Assembly (NCBI GenBank): GCA_002633025.1
Contig: NMRB01001907.1
Coordinates: 55,802-119,801, forward strand
DNA from: Notospermus geniculatus
Taxonomy: Eukaryota > Nemertea > Pilidiophora > Heteronemertea > Lineidae
Length of the DNA: 64,000 nt
Direction: 5' to 3'
Numbering within the stretch: the first letter of the stretch is position 1; every line of letters starts with the position of its first letter. The notes under the pieces were generated by a model, which searched no databases, was not told where the DNA came from, and was given only the letters and a program-made list of their open reading frames with translations. Positions 1 through 13,527 of the stretch are shown here, piece by piece. The position numbers and the translations under genes are program-made.

Positions 1-2820
1 GCTTGCGCTCAGTTAAGCATCTTTCGTGGTCCTTTCTTAGCCTCAATGAGGCACTTGTAGTTACCGTAGTCTTAGCTGTCCAAGGTTTAGAACCATGCAG
101 CCATAATATTTCTGCATGTCGAATCATACTTCTATATGATTTCTGTTGCCTGGTTCATACTTCTACCTTGTCGAGTTTCTCATGGTTGATCCACGCTGAC
201 GATGCAGACTGAATTTAGCTGGTGGTAATTGTAGATGGTTACATCCATCATTATGCTGGCGTTGTTCAAACATCATCAAAGATATCGGGTGATATATGGG
301 TGTTTGAAAATTACCAGCAAACTTCGTGCAAATATGTACTTTATGGGCGATTGTTCATCGTTGGATATTTGAGTCCTTTCCTGGGATGGGGGTACCGTTT
401 GACTGAGGGGCAAAACGGTGCGAATGGGCTGGGATTCGCAAATATAAGCTTACTTTAAGATCAGTGGGAGGCAGGTTCATTGTAGTAAGTGCTCTATCAT
501 GTACTTTCGTGCACACTGTAATGTAGAGTATGGCTGTTGCTTCAATCAGCCATGGCCCCACTGATCTCAAGTGGAGATGCTATTTTGTACCATTGGAGGG
601 CAGAGATGTGAACAGACGACATTTTCCTCAAATGTTGTTAATGAGTTTTTTTCAACAACATTCCTTTAAAAAATTTTGCCAAAAATTTTCAGTTCTCTTA
701 GCACTGAGCAGTAGCATATGAACTACAAAAATTGCTACAGGAGGGCAAAAATCATGGCACTGGTACTAATACAATGTAATTGATCAGATTGTTACCATCT
801 TTTGTGAAGTTGACTGAATTTCTCATCCTCGTCTATCATCCAGATGTTGTCGACTAGACGACGCTTCCGATTTCAAGTCGTCATATATGCCATTACTTGT
901 TAGAAATGGGATTCAAATCTAAATTAAACCAATTGTACATCGAATCTGACGGATTGAAATTACACTCCACAATCACTGTTTACTCAGTTCAGATCTGGAA
1001 ATTAAAAATGCAAATGAGCCAGCTGCCTAAACCAACATTCCCGCACCATCTGCCGTTCAATAAGATGATCAAAAACATCAGGCCTAGGATATCAAATTTT
1101 CAGTAGTCTTGATGCGAATAATGGCCCTATTTCATTTTATAAGAATTGATCTCTTGAGTAAACATATAAAAGGTGTTTTTGCAAAGTGGATGAGAATTCT
1201 GCACATATTTTCATGAAAGACGTGTGCAGACGTACAGTTTGAATCCAGAACTATTACTCATTCATTTGTTCTCTAGGCCTGGGTTATGGCTGGGATAGAA
1301 AGAAAAAAATATTTCACAAGTAAAAAGTAGTCTATAGTCCTGGTACCAGGTACTCATTGGAAATATGGGCTACACTGAAAATGTTGCTGTCAGTAAATTG
1401 CTGCTGGTACCGCAGTATATTAGCGTAAACAAGAGAAAATATTGAAGGAAGATGCTCACTGGCTGTGGATGTTGAAAATGGTGCTTCAAAATATATCCCT
1501 GGTAAAATGTATCTACATGCCTTTTCTCTCGTTTCAGGTTACAACGCCTGGTCAACGTGTTACGGAGGAAGATCAACGGCTCAAGGGCGGAGTAATGGCT
1601 TCACTTGGTGTGGCGAAGATTTCTTCACATAAATAATAGCCGTCCACTTTTTGGCAGAAATGATTTTTAAAATCTTTTGATTTGCCAGAAATAGATGATA
1701 ATACTTTGGGCCAATATAGGTTGTTCCACAGATATATATATGCCTTATACATGTAGATCACATCCTATGATTTCTAAACTGGGATGGTGCCAAACTTTTA
1801 CTTCTGAAAGGACTGCATTCACAGCATTTAACAACTGTACAAGTTGAAAATTGCATTCGATGTGAATATGCCCAGACTGAAGAAGGAATGAAATCATGAA
1901 AAATAAGAGGAAAGTCCACACTGAGTTTGGCAAGCAATACCTTGTATGTCAAAATGTATATAGGATTACATCCTGTACTCAACTTTGCTGCAATGTTACT
2001 AACTTACGTATTTATGTACTCTAAATGTATTTAACAATATGCTTCAATGTACATTATTTCACCTTCAATAAGTTAAATTGATGGGCCCAGTTTGTAGCAG
2101 GTTTATTGCAAAAGCAGAGATTTTGTGAGTATTTTTGTGTTGGGATAACTGCGTTGGTTGTCCAGTAAAAATGATTAAATTATATGTAATTTTATTTCCA
2201 ATATATCGGTTCTCTGATAGCAGTTTTCTCCTGGGTTCATTGCCAAAAGATATACTCGCACAACATATATCGTTTCCTGTGTATATGTGTGATGTTATGG
2301 ACTCTAATTGTAGTGGTGTTGGGCACTAGCTATCTGAGACTTGTACAATCATACATGTAGGACCAATTTATAAAACATAGAAATTTACAATTACCAGTAT
2401 ACAATCTGTATAGAAGTTACAGAAGTGCTATATTTTAGGCTTCCAAGTCGGCTTGTGCGATGTTACTCTGACTATAAGAATGATGTGTCAACTAAAAATA
2501 CTGCACTCAATGGTTGTGAAATTTTGAACTCATTCCACTGCCTTGAACTTCCTACATTCCTCCTCAGGCTTGAAATTTCTTGTGCTTTTGCAGGAAATGT
2601 ATGATGTTGCATATCATAGGGACCAAAAGTATCGTGATTGTAATTCCAAGAAGTGAAAATTGGCCAAATGTGATTGTGCTTACACGTAGCTGCAAAAAAA
2701 CAAGGGTGGTCTTTGTTCTGTTTTGAAACAAGTACCAAAAGGCATTGGTCCTTTCATGGACAAGGTCCAACATGGAGCAAGGTCCAGAACTGGCCAGTTG
2801 ATGTCGGGGAACAATGCAGG
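1..2820. other. No gene seen
   Basis: There are only scattered short frames, the longest 88 codons, none with recognisable residues or splice context. TACATGTA occurs at 1748 and 2352. No repeat or RNA gene was recognised. Confidence 0.6.
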
Positions 2821-2822
2821 GC

Positions 2823-2975
2823 CGGATTCAGGGTTGACAGAAAGGGGGGCGTAGCTCAACGAAGCTGATGAGCACCGAAAGTGCTTTTAGATGCATTTTC
2901 CTGGCATCTGAGAGCAAAATACTCGAATTTTTATGTGATTGAATCATTACTCTGCCAAAAATAGTCATGCAATGG
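2823..2975. repeat. Dispersed repeat (GGGCCGGATYCAGG), shorter copy
   Basis: It shares GGCCGGATTCAGG, a G-tract followed by CGTAGCTC, and GTGCTTTTAGATGCATTTTC to GAATTTTTATGTGATT with 16418-16659. It lacks the central GGGGGTCTGGGGGCTC block. Confidence 0.75.
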
Positions 2976-2980
2976 GAGTT

Positions 2981-5630
2981 GGTATTTATTCTGAGACGAG
3001 CAAAATTCCATTGCTGGTGGGATGGTTTAGGCTAGGAGTAGGATGGGGTTACACCACTCATTTCTTTTACGTGGCAGTGCATTCAATTTAGTTGCGAATA
3101 TTTCCTGGTAAACATTCGATGAAATGCACCTTCAGCTGTATATGCCAAAGCATAAATTAATTCATACGAGACAGATTGATGTATTTCTTGCTCATTTGAT
3201 ACTCGTGATATTTTATTACCCATGCATTCCATGAATGGGTGTTGACTTAGTTGATGAAGGGTCCATTTTGGAGCTCATTTCTCCTAAGCTGGGACTGAAA
3301 TCACTGTTCGCTATTTACTCATCTATGCAAATGATGCTGGCTCAGGTTATGCTGTATTGAATGGTGTTATATGTACCCGGTATACTGAGGATGGTTTCAC
3401 TATGTCATACTACTTGACAGGGTTCTTAAGAATTTTGGAATCATGGAGATGGCTCTGGATGCCCACAACGTCAGTGTCAAACTGACTTGTGAATTTTCCA
3501 TCGGACTGATCACCTTGTTGATGTCCGTGAATTTTCCATCGGACTGATCACCTTGTTGATGTCCGTGCATGTTTAGACTGTCTTGTTCATTACGTGGACC
3601 ACGTTGCTAAAAAAGGCCAAATTTCACCTCCTCGCAATGCCTTTATTTGACATACCCAGTATAGGTTCAAATCTGTCCCGAAGTGCTTGCAGCCCAGATG
3701 TCACACGGAAGACACTTAGAAAATCTGGGAACAGAATCCACAGAATCCAGAATCCAACAAAATCCACAAAACCATGAAGATTATACGAGAGGTTTGGTGG
3801 GGAATTGCTGATTTGATTTTTCGTTATCTCGCCTGGATAATTCTCTTACCAGATCTTGGTCATTTGAAGTGGACGAGAACTCTCTGGTCTGATGCATGAT
3901 ATCATCGCAATCAGAGGCCATGTTTACCAAGATCTCTTCACGTTTGTCTCATTGCCGTATCACTGACCACAAGGTTCTGTCACACTGATTAAGCTGTGTC
4001 GGTTTCACTGTAAGTTGAGGTGAATCATGTACTTTTAGTATAAGAAATGGGACATTTATATACTGGTTAATTTGGCCTTTGTGGAGTTTTGCCTTTAAGT
4101 ATCAACTGAGTCATTGTGCTGATGTAAAAAAGTGTACAGCCATGATGATTTTCAGGGTAGCGATTCTCCCACTTGTCAAATTGTCCTGTTTATTTGGTGT
4201 TTCATTGGCTATGTGATGCACTGGAGATTTTGGCAAACTCGTCTGAAGTGGTTTCTAAACCTGATTGGATGGATGTCCACCTACTTGGCCACTTAGCTTG
4301 ATGCAATTTAATATGCATGAACTCGGTACGCTTTTCCCACCAATGTCAACACATACGTGGCATAGCGGTCAATCACGCTGATCCCCGATAACTTGAGACC
4401 TGTGCAAACTTTCTTCAGCGGCAGTTATGGCTGCAGAGAAACTTGCCATATGTTTGTTAACCCATCTGTTGGTAAAGATTGGAATAAAAATCTTAAAATC
4501 AATTCACGTCCAGGAATGTGTGTTCAGACTGTGGGTATTTAGACAAGATGCCCATTTTCAAAATTTTTGCCCCACACCTGGCTCTGTACGTGTGATTTGA
4601 AGGGATTTCTGTTTACAAAATCTAGTTTTTGCCACTCACCAGATTTCCATTATTATTTCCCCGGTCAACAGATCAGTTTAATCGAATGGTTGACAAATTG
4701 ACCCCTTTGCACCGCTGCCTAATCAAGTAATACAAGTAGAACCTGACATAAATGATAAGGAAATGTACTCTCTGGTGCTATCCAGAAATAAGCCGAAGTC
4801 ATGATGAGCAAAGTCGAGATTTTTTCCAACTGTTCCGGTGGGGGATACTGAGAAACAAATACCGGTACCCTACCACTCCGTAGATTCTCTGGTGTTGTGA
4901 CTTATTCTGCCAGTCAGAGTACAAACCACACAGAGATGATTGCCAGTTTTGATAACATATCATCTGTTCAACCCAATGGATTCAATATATTTTTATCATC
5001 CTTCTATAGCAAGGTTGTGGTTTTCTTAGTCGGTAGAGAAATAATCAAAATATATTTTATACTCAATTCTAACTCATACATGTACCGGTATATGGATTAT
5101 GGCACCTCTCCACAGGAGATTTTTCTTGCGCAAGTTCTCAAGAGGCAGTTCACCGTTGTTGTTTCCTTATGACTTGCTAAGACCAAAACAAAAATACTGT
5201 GCATAGTTTTTCTATTGCTAATTGCCTGCAGTGAGCCAACTTGGGCGAGAAAACTCTCACAAACTGAGTTACTTTAAACTATTCCAAAGATAAGGATTAG
5301 ATTTATTTAGTTTAGGTCCATTTTCTTCTAGTTAGTAATGGTCAGAGACATATCATATATGTGCATAATATTTCCATCAACTCCGTCCTTTCTATGGTAA
5401 CTGGCATCTTTTCTATTTACACTATTGCCAGATTTATTCAGATTGATGAAAAATGAGCGCTACATGTTGTTATGGCAACTTAAGGGAAAATAAACAGCAG
5501 TTTTGTAAGTCAAGGCCTAAAAAAAGATTGTTTCGTATCATCTTTTATGTCTGTGATTCCCTATAGTATTTTGTCTTGTCTAGTCTTGTTTTCATGATGA
5601 TAACTATATGATTCATATTGCTGCAATATG
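2981..5630. other. No gene seen
   Basis: AT-rich, with the 38-base tandem duplication as the only repeat. At 5077-5090 the words TACATGTA and TACCGGTA overlap by a shared TA. TACCGGTA also occurs at 4860. Confidence 0.6.
3489..3564 (+). repeat. Perfect 38-bp tandem duplication
   Basis: The unit GTGAATTTTCCATCGGACTG...GATGTCC occurs twice head to tail without a mismatch, so the duplication is recent. Confidence 0.9.
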
Positions 5631-5636
5631 TTTTCT

Positions 5637-5686
5637 CTTGGAGGGATTATACTTCCAGTATATACTTCCAGTATAATCCCTCCAAG
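5637..5686. mobile_element. Mini hairpin, CTTGGAGGRATTATACT family
   Basis: The left arm CTTGGAGGGATTATACT and its exact complement AGTATAATCCCTCCAAG enclose a short centre that itself repeats ACTTCCAGTATA. Related hairpins occur at 17387-17418 and 45603-45629. Confidence 0.75.
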
Positions 5687-5888
5687 GTTATCTCAACGAA
5701 TCCTTTGTCTTTCCAGTGGAGTTAATTTTGAAGAAAACTATTTTTGAAAATAGAGTGAAATATTATCATGAATCATGATATGCAGAAAATGAACCGAAAG
5801 GGTCATTGTTCATCACTGTTTATACCCTTAGGTTATTTCTTTTTTCTTGGGCTGAAGAAATCATGAAAATAGCTGAATAAAGCAGGTC

Positions 5889-6013
5889 TGGGTCCATATT
5901 CATAAACGTACTTATAAACATACTTAAGTCAAAGTGTGGTACTTATCTTTTGTGTTAAGTGTCACACGTAAGACTTACCGGTAAGTACCGGTAGTTTTAT
6001 GAATATGGGCCCT
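5889..6013. mobile_element. Foldback element with GGGCC-x-TATTC termini
   Basis: The termini are GGTCCATATTCATAAA and its complement TTTATGAATATGGGCCC. In the right arm GACTTAAGTA has been split twice by CCGGTA (TACCGGTA at 5976 and 5986), as the left arm (5921-5930) and the related half-copy at 10521 show. Confidence 0.75.
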
Positions 6014-6244
6014 GGTGTGTGAATATTCAGAGAATAAGAAATCATGGGCAATCTAATTTTCCTCTGTTAACAAATTGTATATTTATCATATGCTACTCTA
6101 TTAACATGCTATCACAAATGAAATAAACAACATGAAATTAATAAACCGTTTTTGATACAATGAGAACTTTGTTTCTTTGTCTTTTGACTGCAGTATGGAA
6201 TTCTTCCCCCTGTCAAGTTTTGCATTGCATAAGTGGAACACCCT

Positions 6245-6512
6245 AAAGGGGGGTTTACACGGTTCAACATCTGTTGAAAGGTGTTGAAAGCTGAAGGATG
6301 TTGAATGTTGTCGAAACCTGTTGAACTGCCTAAACCCCCTTTCAACAGCTTCCAACATGTTGACAAAATAGCTTCATGTTCCTATTTCTGGCAACATGTT
6401 GAAAGCTGTTGAAAGACCTGTTGAAAGGGGGTTTAGGCAGTTCAACAGGTTTCAACACCTTTCAACATTCAACACCTTTCAACACATGTTGAACAGTGTA
6501 AACCCCATTTTA
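6245..6512. mobile_element. Foldback built of GTTGAAAG words
   Basis: The termini are GGGGTTTACAC and its complement GTGTAAACCCC. The interior consists of dozens of overlapping GTTGAA/TTCAAC words in inverted order, with CTAAACCCCCTTTCAAC at the inner arm. The copy at 24979 is the same family. Confidence 0.85.
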
Positions 6513-7617
6513 GTCTTACCAAGTGCTGTTCCATTTGGTTGCCAGTGTACCTAAATACCGTTCAATGAGAAAATACAGAAATTGCAATAAAAATGATTTA
6601 AATAATCATTGGTTCTAAGAGCAAGAGGCCTGCAGGCCTTGTGCTCAGCTGACTAGGACCTGTCAATTCCCGAGGTTGATACAGGGGACAACAGGAACTT
6701 GATATACCAGCTCTTCCACTGTTTTGATGCCTTGCTTCAATTTTCACAATTACAGTCTTATGGTCTGGTCCTGGGGGGGAGGCTGGGGGGTAAAATTGTG
6801 ATAAAAAATGGTCCTACAGGATTCAGAGACGCTTAATTAGCAACGTTTCAGCCTCCTTTCGTGACACACCTGAAGCCAGGTAGGACGGTTGGACTGCTCT
6901 CTCATGATATTGGAGACAGGAACTAGGCTTGAGGATGGGCAAAGGGTGGCTGTGGATATTGATCCGGTGGGGATTGATCGTGCCAGCATGAAATAAAAAA
7001 AATCTGCCTCGCTTTCAAATCGAAAGCACGTGGCCACCTCGCCTCCAGGATTTGTCGATCCACCCTTACAGTGTGTGTGTGTCATGCTGGCCAGTCGAAG
7101 ACTTTAGCAAGAACCAAGAGAAAAGGATTATCTGAGGAAAGTACGGTAGGCCTACTCATACTGCATACTGCACCTGGAGCTCTCTCGATTTCTCTATTTT
7201 AATTTTCCTGATTTTCAAAGTGTCATTGATACTTCAGGCAGTCCTGAAGAAATGTCATCCTCCAACATGGTGAAAATATAATTGGAGGTAGGCCTACCGG
7301 TATCAGGTAGGCCTAGGCCAAATTCCTCCACGATCAGAAGTAGGCCTACTCTTCTTGCCTTTCCTGAATTTCTTGGTCAAGAACCTCCGGCAGTGCCTAA
7401 GTAGACCTAACATTGTCCTCCAGACAAATGCCAGAATGGAAGACTTAGTTCGGTAGGCTATTCGCGCCTGGAGTTGCTCCTGAGTCGGGAAAAAGAGGAG
7501 TTCAAGCATCATCTCTAGGCAAATATCGAAGCAATATTGTCTTCCAAGTCAAAATACATGTATAGTCATGTTGGAAGACATCACCTCAACAGAGACTTCG
7601 AAATCGAGAACAACTTA

Positions 7618-7774
7618 AACATTGAGGAAATTCTTTGGTTACTCTATCTAATTTTATTATAGAAACACAACGTTTCAACCAGTGTACCCTGGCCGTAGTC
7701 CTGTGTACAAGTGTTGAAACGTTGTGTTTCTATAATAAAATTAGATAGAGTAACCAAAGAATTTCCTCAATGTT
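7618..7774. mobile_element. 157-bp hairpin element
   Basis: Two virtually perfect arms of about 60 bases (AACATTGAGGAAATTCTTTG inward to GAAACACAACGTTTCAAC) surround a 33-base centre. The flanks CAACTTA and CCACTTA are similar and could be an eroded target duplication. The arm junction GTTGAAACGTTGTG recalls the GAAA-end of hammerhead-bearing elements, but no CTGATGA core is present. Confidence 0.85.
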
Positions 7775-7836
7775 CCACTTATCTAAAATGTCACTCAAAG
7801 AAAGTCGAGAAAGACTTCTCTTGTCCAAGTCCAGAG

Positions 7837-8054
7837 GTGGGTGAAGACGTCCAAAGATGATCCAGGGGAAGCCTCACCCGGATCTTCTTCGGTCGTCTTC
7901 ACCCACCTGCACCAAGAGTCCTCAAGTGCCCAGGTCAGGAGAGCCCCTCTTGGTGGAGGAAGACGACCGAAGAGGAACTGGATCTGGATCTGGCCCTCTG
8001 GTAGACATGGTAGAGGTCTCCTCTCCTGTCCCAGATCCTCTTCGGTCGTCTTCC
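7837..8054. repeat. Two adjacent imperfect hairpins with TCTTCGGTCGTCTTC words
   Basis: TGGGTGAAGACG (7837) pairs with CGTCTTCACCCA (ends 7905). GGAAGACGACCGAAGAGGA (7959) pairs with TCCTCTTCGGTCGTCTTCC (8034-8052). The same word is used in direct and inverted orientation, so all three frames remain open for about 100 codons. I consider those frames by-products. Confidence 0.6.
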
Positions 8055-9561
8055 TTCATCTTCACCAGCAGGAATCCGGGGGGGGGGGGCGTATTCTCCT
8101 TGATCCGAGAGAAATCTTCGACGCAAGGGGTGATTCGCCGCTGTCGCACGTCCCCTATGTTAAAATCGGTTGATGACAGAAACGATTTAGTAAGTCCAAC
8201 AGAGGCCAAATAAAATTGGGGGCAGAAGTAATTAGTTCGGTCCGTAGATTTTTTACGGAAAAAAATTAAAAGAGGTCCAGTATGTTAATTTTTGTCTTTA
8301 TTCGATCAAATGAGGTATCCCGTTACAATTTTTTTTACATGAGAAAGAGAAGCCAGCCGGTGCTTCGAAACTTTTGTGCGCTACAAAATTTATTTATATA
8401 TTTTTCTTTTTCTTGTTTCTTTCAATTTGTCTTCCCTTTTGGAGTTTAGTTTGACTGGCACTAACGTGCACTACGTCAGTTTTGGGACCAAGTCCTCAGT
8501 GATCGTATCTAAGCGTTCACAGTATCGAGTGTCCAAGTAATTAGCTTAATGAGACAAAGTCCAGATAATCTTCCCAATATAGGCCTATGGGAAGAAAGTT
8601 CATAATGACGTTTTTTTGCAGAGTTCATCGTGGTATTTCAATTTGCAACGAAGTTCGTCTTACTGCAATGTTTGGTACAGGAAGTTCATAGCGGCATTTG
8701 CATGAAGTCGACCTCCTGGACAATTGTCTTTGCAGCCATGGCCTGGAGAAGAAAAAAGATGTCAAAGTTTGACGGATATATTTTAGGCCTACTTCCGTCC
8801 AAAAAAGCCATTTCCGTCCAAAAAGTAAGGTGTTTTTTTTCCCGATTTTTCCATGTTTATCTGATCTCCTCATCAGCGCCAACTTCCATTGGCAATGGCC
8901 AACTGGTGACCGTCTTGGACTTTGTGCTCTGCTCCATAACTTGAGAATGGCTTGGTCATTCAGCTTCATATTGCCATGCATATTTGTGTCAGGTCATGCA
9001 TCCTATCAATTTTGGTTGTGCTCCATCTTCCAGTATGACTGCCAGGTGGCGATCTTGGATGGGGCATTCTATTCCACAGCATACAGGTCTAACTGGCAAA
9101 CTTACCATTCCATGATGTCACGTAGCGATCATTCAGAAGAAAGCAGTCGCTCCGTTTTGAGTGACATGACATCACATGCTCACAAAGTGTTCAATCTGAA
9201 AGTAAAAAGTGACAAACAGACATGAGATTGGGACACCCACAATTGGCCCGACATATTTGTTGGAAGTCGGTTGAGGTGAAGTAGGCCCTATAACAGCCAC
9301 CGAAACTGTTGGTAGTGACTCAGCTCCATACATTGTCGCTTATTCCGTGCATTGACTTCCCGATTGCACTGTTTGTACTTTTCAAATAGAGCCATCCAGA
9401 GCTTTCTGGGCGAGCGATGCAAGGGGGAAAACGTACTCTTAGGAGTTGAGAATTCTGGAGTGGAGATCAGGTTTAGGCCTACATGATCCCCCTTCTCCAG
9501 CTGAAATGTGGATCCGGAATGTAGAAGAGTGCCCGCTGAAAGAATTATCAAAGAACGTTTG

Positions 9562-9636
9562 TTTCAGAATGGAGGGATGCAATCCCTCCATCCGAAATAA
9601 ATGGCTACCGCTAGGCTACCTACGGCAGCCTAGCGG
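9562..9636. repeat. Two small adjacent hairpins
   Basis: The palindrome around GGAGGGATGCAATCCCTCC (9562-9597) is followed by CCGCTAGGCT...AGCCTAGCGG (9608-9636). They look like small foldback remnants. Confidence 0.5.
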
Positions 9637-10520
9637 CAGCCTGCGTAGCTATGGCATTATGGATTAGGATCTATGGGAAAATTCCACAGCAGCACTGAAA
9701 TCCCGTCAACGAAAAAACATTTGTCGGCTATAATCCAAGTCATTCACAGGCCCAAAAAGAAACATATTGACTTATTCCAGTAATCGGTAGCACTTGTCAC
9801 AAAAGCACGTGAACGACGAACGACGTGCTGAACTGGCGGTTGGATATAGAGAACTACATGTATGCATGAATTAGGCAAAGCAGACAAAGAACTCTGTTAC
9901 TAAGCCACATTGTGGCATTTCTGACAATGGCTTATGCTGATTGAATGGCCGATTACGCTGTTAACAGGCGTGATTTCTTATCTGCATGGGGTGATAGACA
10001 GTGAAGCGAACATTCGACTTCGGCTTGGCCTATAAGCAGAAAGCAGACGACCGCCACAAAATCGCGAATTTTCGTGTTATTTTCGGCGATATTGTATCCA
10101 TTCATATATGATTACTTACTACGGATATCTTTCGTGGAAACAGTACCGCAAAGCACAACTAATACGGCGTGTTGACGCAATGGGAGACAAAAATGCATAT
10201 TCCTGAAAAATCCTCTATGAGGCATTCTACTCGCTGGTTCGACAAAGTAATTCGCTGGCTACGCCATTTTTCGCCTGGCGGCGAGCCCAGGAACCATTGC
10301 GTCTAGTGCCGTTTTAATGAACTACAGTGCATCAATCCAGTTTGTAACCTCATAGTGTAGTACCACTGGAGCTATTGACTTCAAACATCATGCACCTCAG
10401 GGTCACCTCTCCACAGACCAATTTTTATGGAAACCCGATTGTCAATTCTGGCACCAGGGGGCCAAAACTGAAAAACTTTTAAGTGCAAGTCAACCGTTGG
10501 TCGGTTCCTCACCAAATTTT

Positions 10521-10583
10521 TATCTTTTGTGTTGGCAAAGAATAAGTGTCACACCTAGACTTAGTTTTATGAATATGGGCCCT
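10521..10583. mobile_element. Solo right half of the 5.9-kb foldback element
   Basis: It matches the right part of 5889-6013 from TATCTTTTGTGTT to GAATATGGGCCC but lacks the two CCGGTA insertions. It has no left arm. Confidence 0.65.
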
Positions 10584-11196
10584 GGAACCAAGTCTTGTCC
10601 AGCCCTAGAACATTTCGAGTCATTTGTTCTTCTGGTACATTCACGTTCAACCAGGGGAGCACATGGTCTGTGGACCATTTCATCTTCAAACTAGACACAC
10701 GCCCTGGGCGTTTTCTCATTTTTGCCCGCATCTTTCTCTCGTGCGCTACTTCGGGCCGTTCAAATGGAATAGGCCAATAGCGTTGCAGTAATTAATAACT
10801 TCAGCTCTCGGACGGCAGATTTCTCAACTTCGTAATGCCGCGGACCGTGGAATATGAAAAATAAGTCGTTTTTCTCCTCAGAAACTTCAATAAAACTGTC
10901 GGATTACAAGATCAAGTAACATGGGCTCTGTTTGAGGAACATCAACGGCGGGGACTGACGGCCTTGTCAGTTGACATCATCTTCACACATTCTCGCAATT
11001 AACGCAGTAGTAATCAATGAGTAGTACATGTACTTTATTCCATGGAGCCCATCAACGCTTTCATTGCCATTGGCAATTTCATCAAAAATCAGAATACATC
11101 TGCCAAATCCGGAAATCTTTCGGAAACCCAGACATTCATTCTTATAGAAGGTATTTTGTGAGACTTCCCTTGCCCGAATACCGACGTTTCCAGTAT

Positions 11197-11455
11197 AGTG
11201 CTTTTCAGAATGTCCAGTCATTTTTGCACTCATTTTACCTTGCACTGGAACCTAACCACAAACCACAAATTGGCCAGTTACGTGTGCATGCCGATTAACG
11301 GCTGACCGACTTCTAATAGGACCGTGTTCAGGTCTATACTCCGATTCAAGATAATCATGCAATCATGCACACGTAACTGGCCCATTTGTGGTTTGTGGTT
11401 AGGTTGCATTAAGGTGAAATGGGTGCAAAAATGACTGGACATTCTGAAAAGCACT
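11197..11455. mobile_element. Foldback MITE, 259 bp
   Basis: Arms of about 95 bases begin AGTGCTTTTCAGAATGTCCA and end with the complement. Both arms contain CCTAACCACAAACCACAAA. There is no coding content, and I could not define a target duplication. Confidence 0.85.
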
Positions 11456-11548
11456 GCCTTTTACGCACATTTTCATTTTCGAAAATCACCTTGCCAGTGA
11501 ATGGGTTAAATGCTGCTTTGCCCTCTTACATTCTAATCCATCCTAAAG

Positions 11549-11687
11549 AAATATTCATGAAGCCTGTCGCAACTTTGCTTGCACGCAAATCTATTGTAAC
11601 GCAGTCAGTGAACAATAGGGCATGTGCAGCCAAACAATAGACTTGCGTGCAAGCAAAGTTGCGAAGGCTTCGTGAATATGGCCCCTG
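11549..11687. mobile_element. Foldback element with TATTC termini
   Basis: The left arm is ATATTCATGAAGCCTGTCGC and continues AACTTTGCTTGCACGCAA. The right arm is the complement, ending GAATATGGCCCC. It belongs to the same terminal class as the 5.9-kb element (TATTC...GAATATGGSCCC) but has a different interior. Confidence 0.8.
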
Positions 11688-13527
11688 GCCCTCTTAGCAT
11701 CGCTCCCTTTTGCGTGCGAGCATGGAGGTAGCCTCCATGGTACGAGCTTGGGAGTGATGGAAAGAGGATATGATTTCTTCAAGTCTTGCCGACAACAGTT
11801 GCTCTGTGAAAGTTTGTTCTTAGCCGTCACCTCCCAAAGCGAGGTTCTGAGAGATGTCCAAGAGAAAAGAGACGGTTGAAAAATGGATACATCGTATCGA
11901 ACAATTTAAGAAATGACCTCAAATCTTCCTTGTGTTATATAAGAGTATTTTCCCTGCAATCCTTTGTTCCAGCTAATAACCGTTACCTTCTTTCCACCGA
12001 ATCCTTAACTCTGCCCCCGTGGCAGATTGACTTCTTTCCTCAGACAAATGACGTGTACTCCGATAGGGAGAAGATGACTCGTTCATCCCCTCAGAACATG
12101 CCTAGCTTGCCCGAGGGTCGTGCTTGCGCAAACAGCGACACATTCTTCTGTGCAAACACAACTGATATTAAACAAGGAATTACTCTTTGTGGCTCGAATG
12201 AAACCCCAATACGATAACGCAGAATTGTTGTGCCACGCCTGGAAAAACTCTTGTCGACTTTTCGGTGGCGGTGCTCGGCCTCCGCTCACCAGAGCCTGAG
12301 GTTGATGACGCTGGTTGGAGAGAAAGAGACCTCCTTCCTGACTGCCGCTGGCAAGATTATGGCTGCTCTCAAAGAAGTCTTAACCTCAAAGCAACAGATT
12401 TAAGGCCTACTTTTCCTTGTGGGTCCATCTCAAACGTTGTTGGCCTGCGCTGTGTGGCTGTGTACGTGACTACACTAGTGTGCTGTCATTGATGGCGTGA
12501 CCTGGATGTATAACCTCCTGATGGCAACATAGGAATCTTCCCCAACGAAAGATATTGGTAAAGAAACAACTTCAACCATGTGTTGACTTGGTGCCACTGT
12601 GGTGGACAGAGTACACTGGCCCCAAAGGCCTTTCGTTTTTCATTTCTGTCTTGACCTTTCTCGTCGTTGTCGTTGTTAAAAACCGACGATATCGGCATGA
12701 CAGGAAGGAAGGAGAAGCTTCTGGCCCTTCCATGGCAAGGGAAAAGGTTGCATTTTATCAATCTGTCGTGGAAAAGAGAGAAACGGTAACATGACGGACC
12801 CGGCAGACAAAGAATTCTGAAACATTTTCCTAACTTGCCGCTCGTCAGCCGAAATATTCTTCATCATGTTATTTTACCTTTTGCTTTGCTAATTATTTTT
12901 GTCTTTTTTATGACTGACGCTTCCTTCCTTCCCTTGGACGAACACTTGGCCTACCTCTTGCTTTGGATTGTGAAGCAAACACGATGTATTTCGAAACAAA
13001 AGTCCGACTACATCATGAGACCACATGATGTATACAGTACATTTTGTGTACATGTATAGTTAGTCTCTTGCTGACTTTTCGGCCAACAAAAATGGTGTCC
13101 AATGAAGTTATCAGAAGCGACCTCGAAACATGACGGAAATTCCTGATCCTAAAAAGGCTGCTTTAATACATACTGCATGATCCCTTAACTGTCTATGTAG
13201 TAACCCATGCTAAATTACAACAGCAGGGACATGGTGATATGAAAGGGGGTATATTTGCTCGCGATGCTTTTTAACAGTTGATCAGTTCAAATTTACTAAC
13301 GCATTCACCATTAGTTGGATATCAATTAGGCCGCCATCACCGCTGTGGGAGGCCATTTGGGCAACAAAAAGCGCTAAAATGGAGGCAAACATAAATCGCT
13401 GGGCGTCAATTTACTAATTTGGGTCACTTTGTCGTAGAAATTAGCCTATCATTGAGGGTTCTCTTTCTACGGGCCAGTAACCGGTTGACATCACTTTGTG
13501 CCCAACATGGCTTCCGCCGATGACATC

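Larger units (their letters stand above)
8220..11190. other. No certain gene
   Basis: Frames of up to 131 codons (8830-9225, plus) overlap frames on the other strand and show no known motif. TAGGCCTA occurs at 8580, 8784 and 9474. Small hairpins occur at 9.56-9.64 kb. Confidence 0.5.

Noticed and set aside
7841-8213. Three overlapping frames of 95-118 codons
   Set aside because: They result from GC-rich inverted words (both strands stop-poor), not from a gene.
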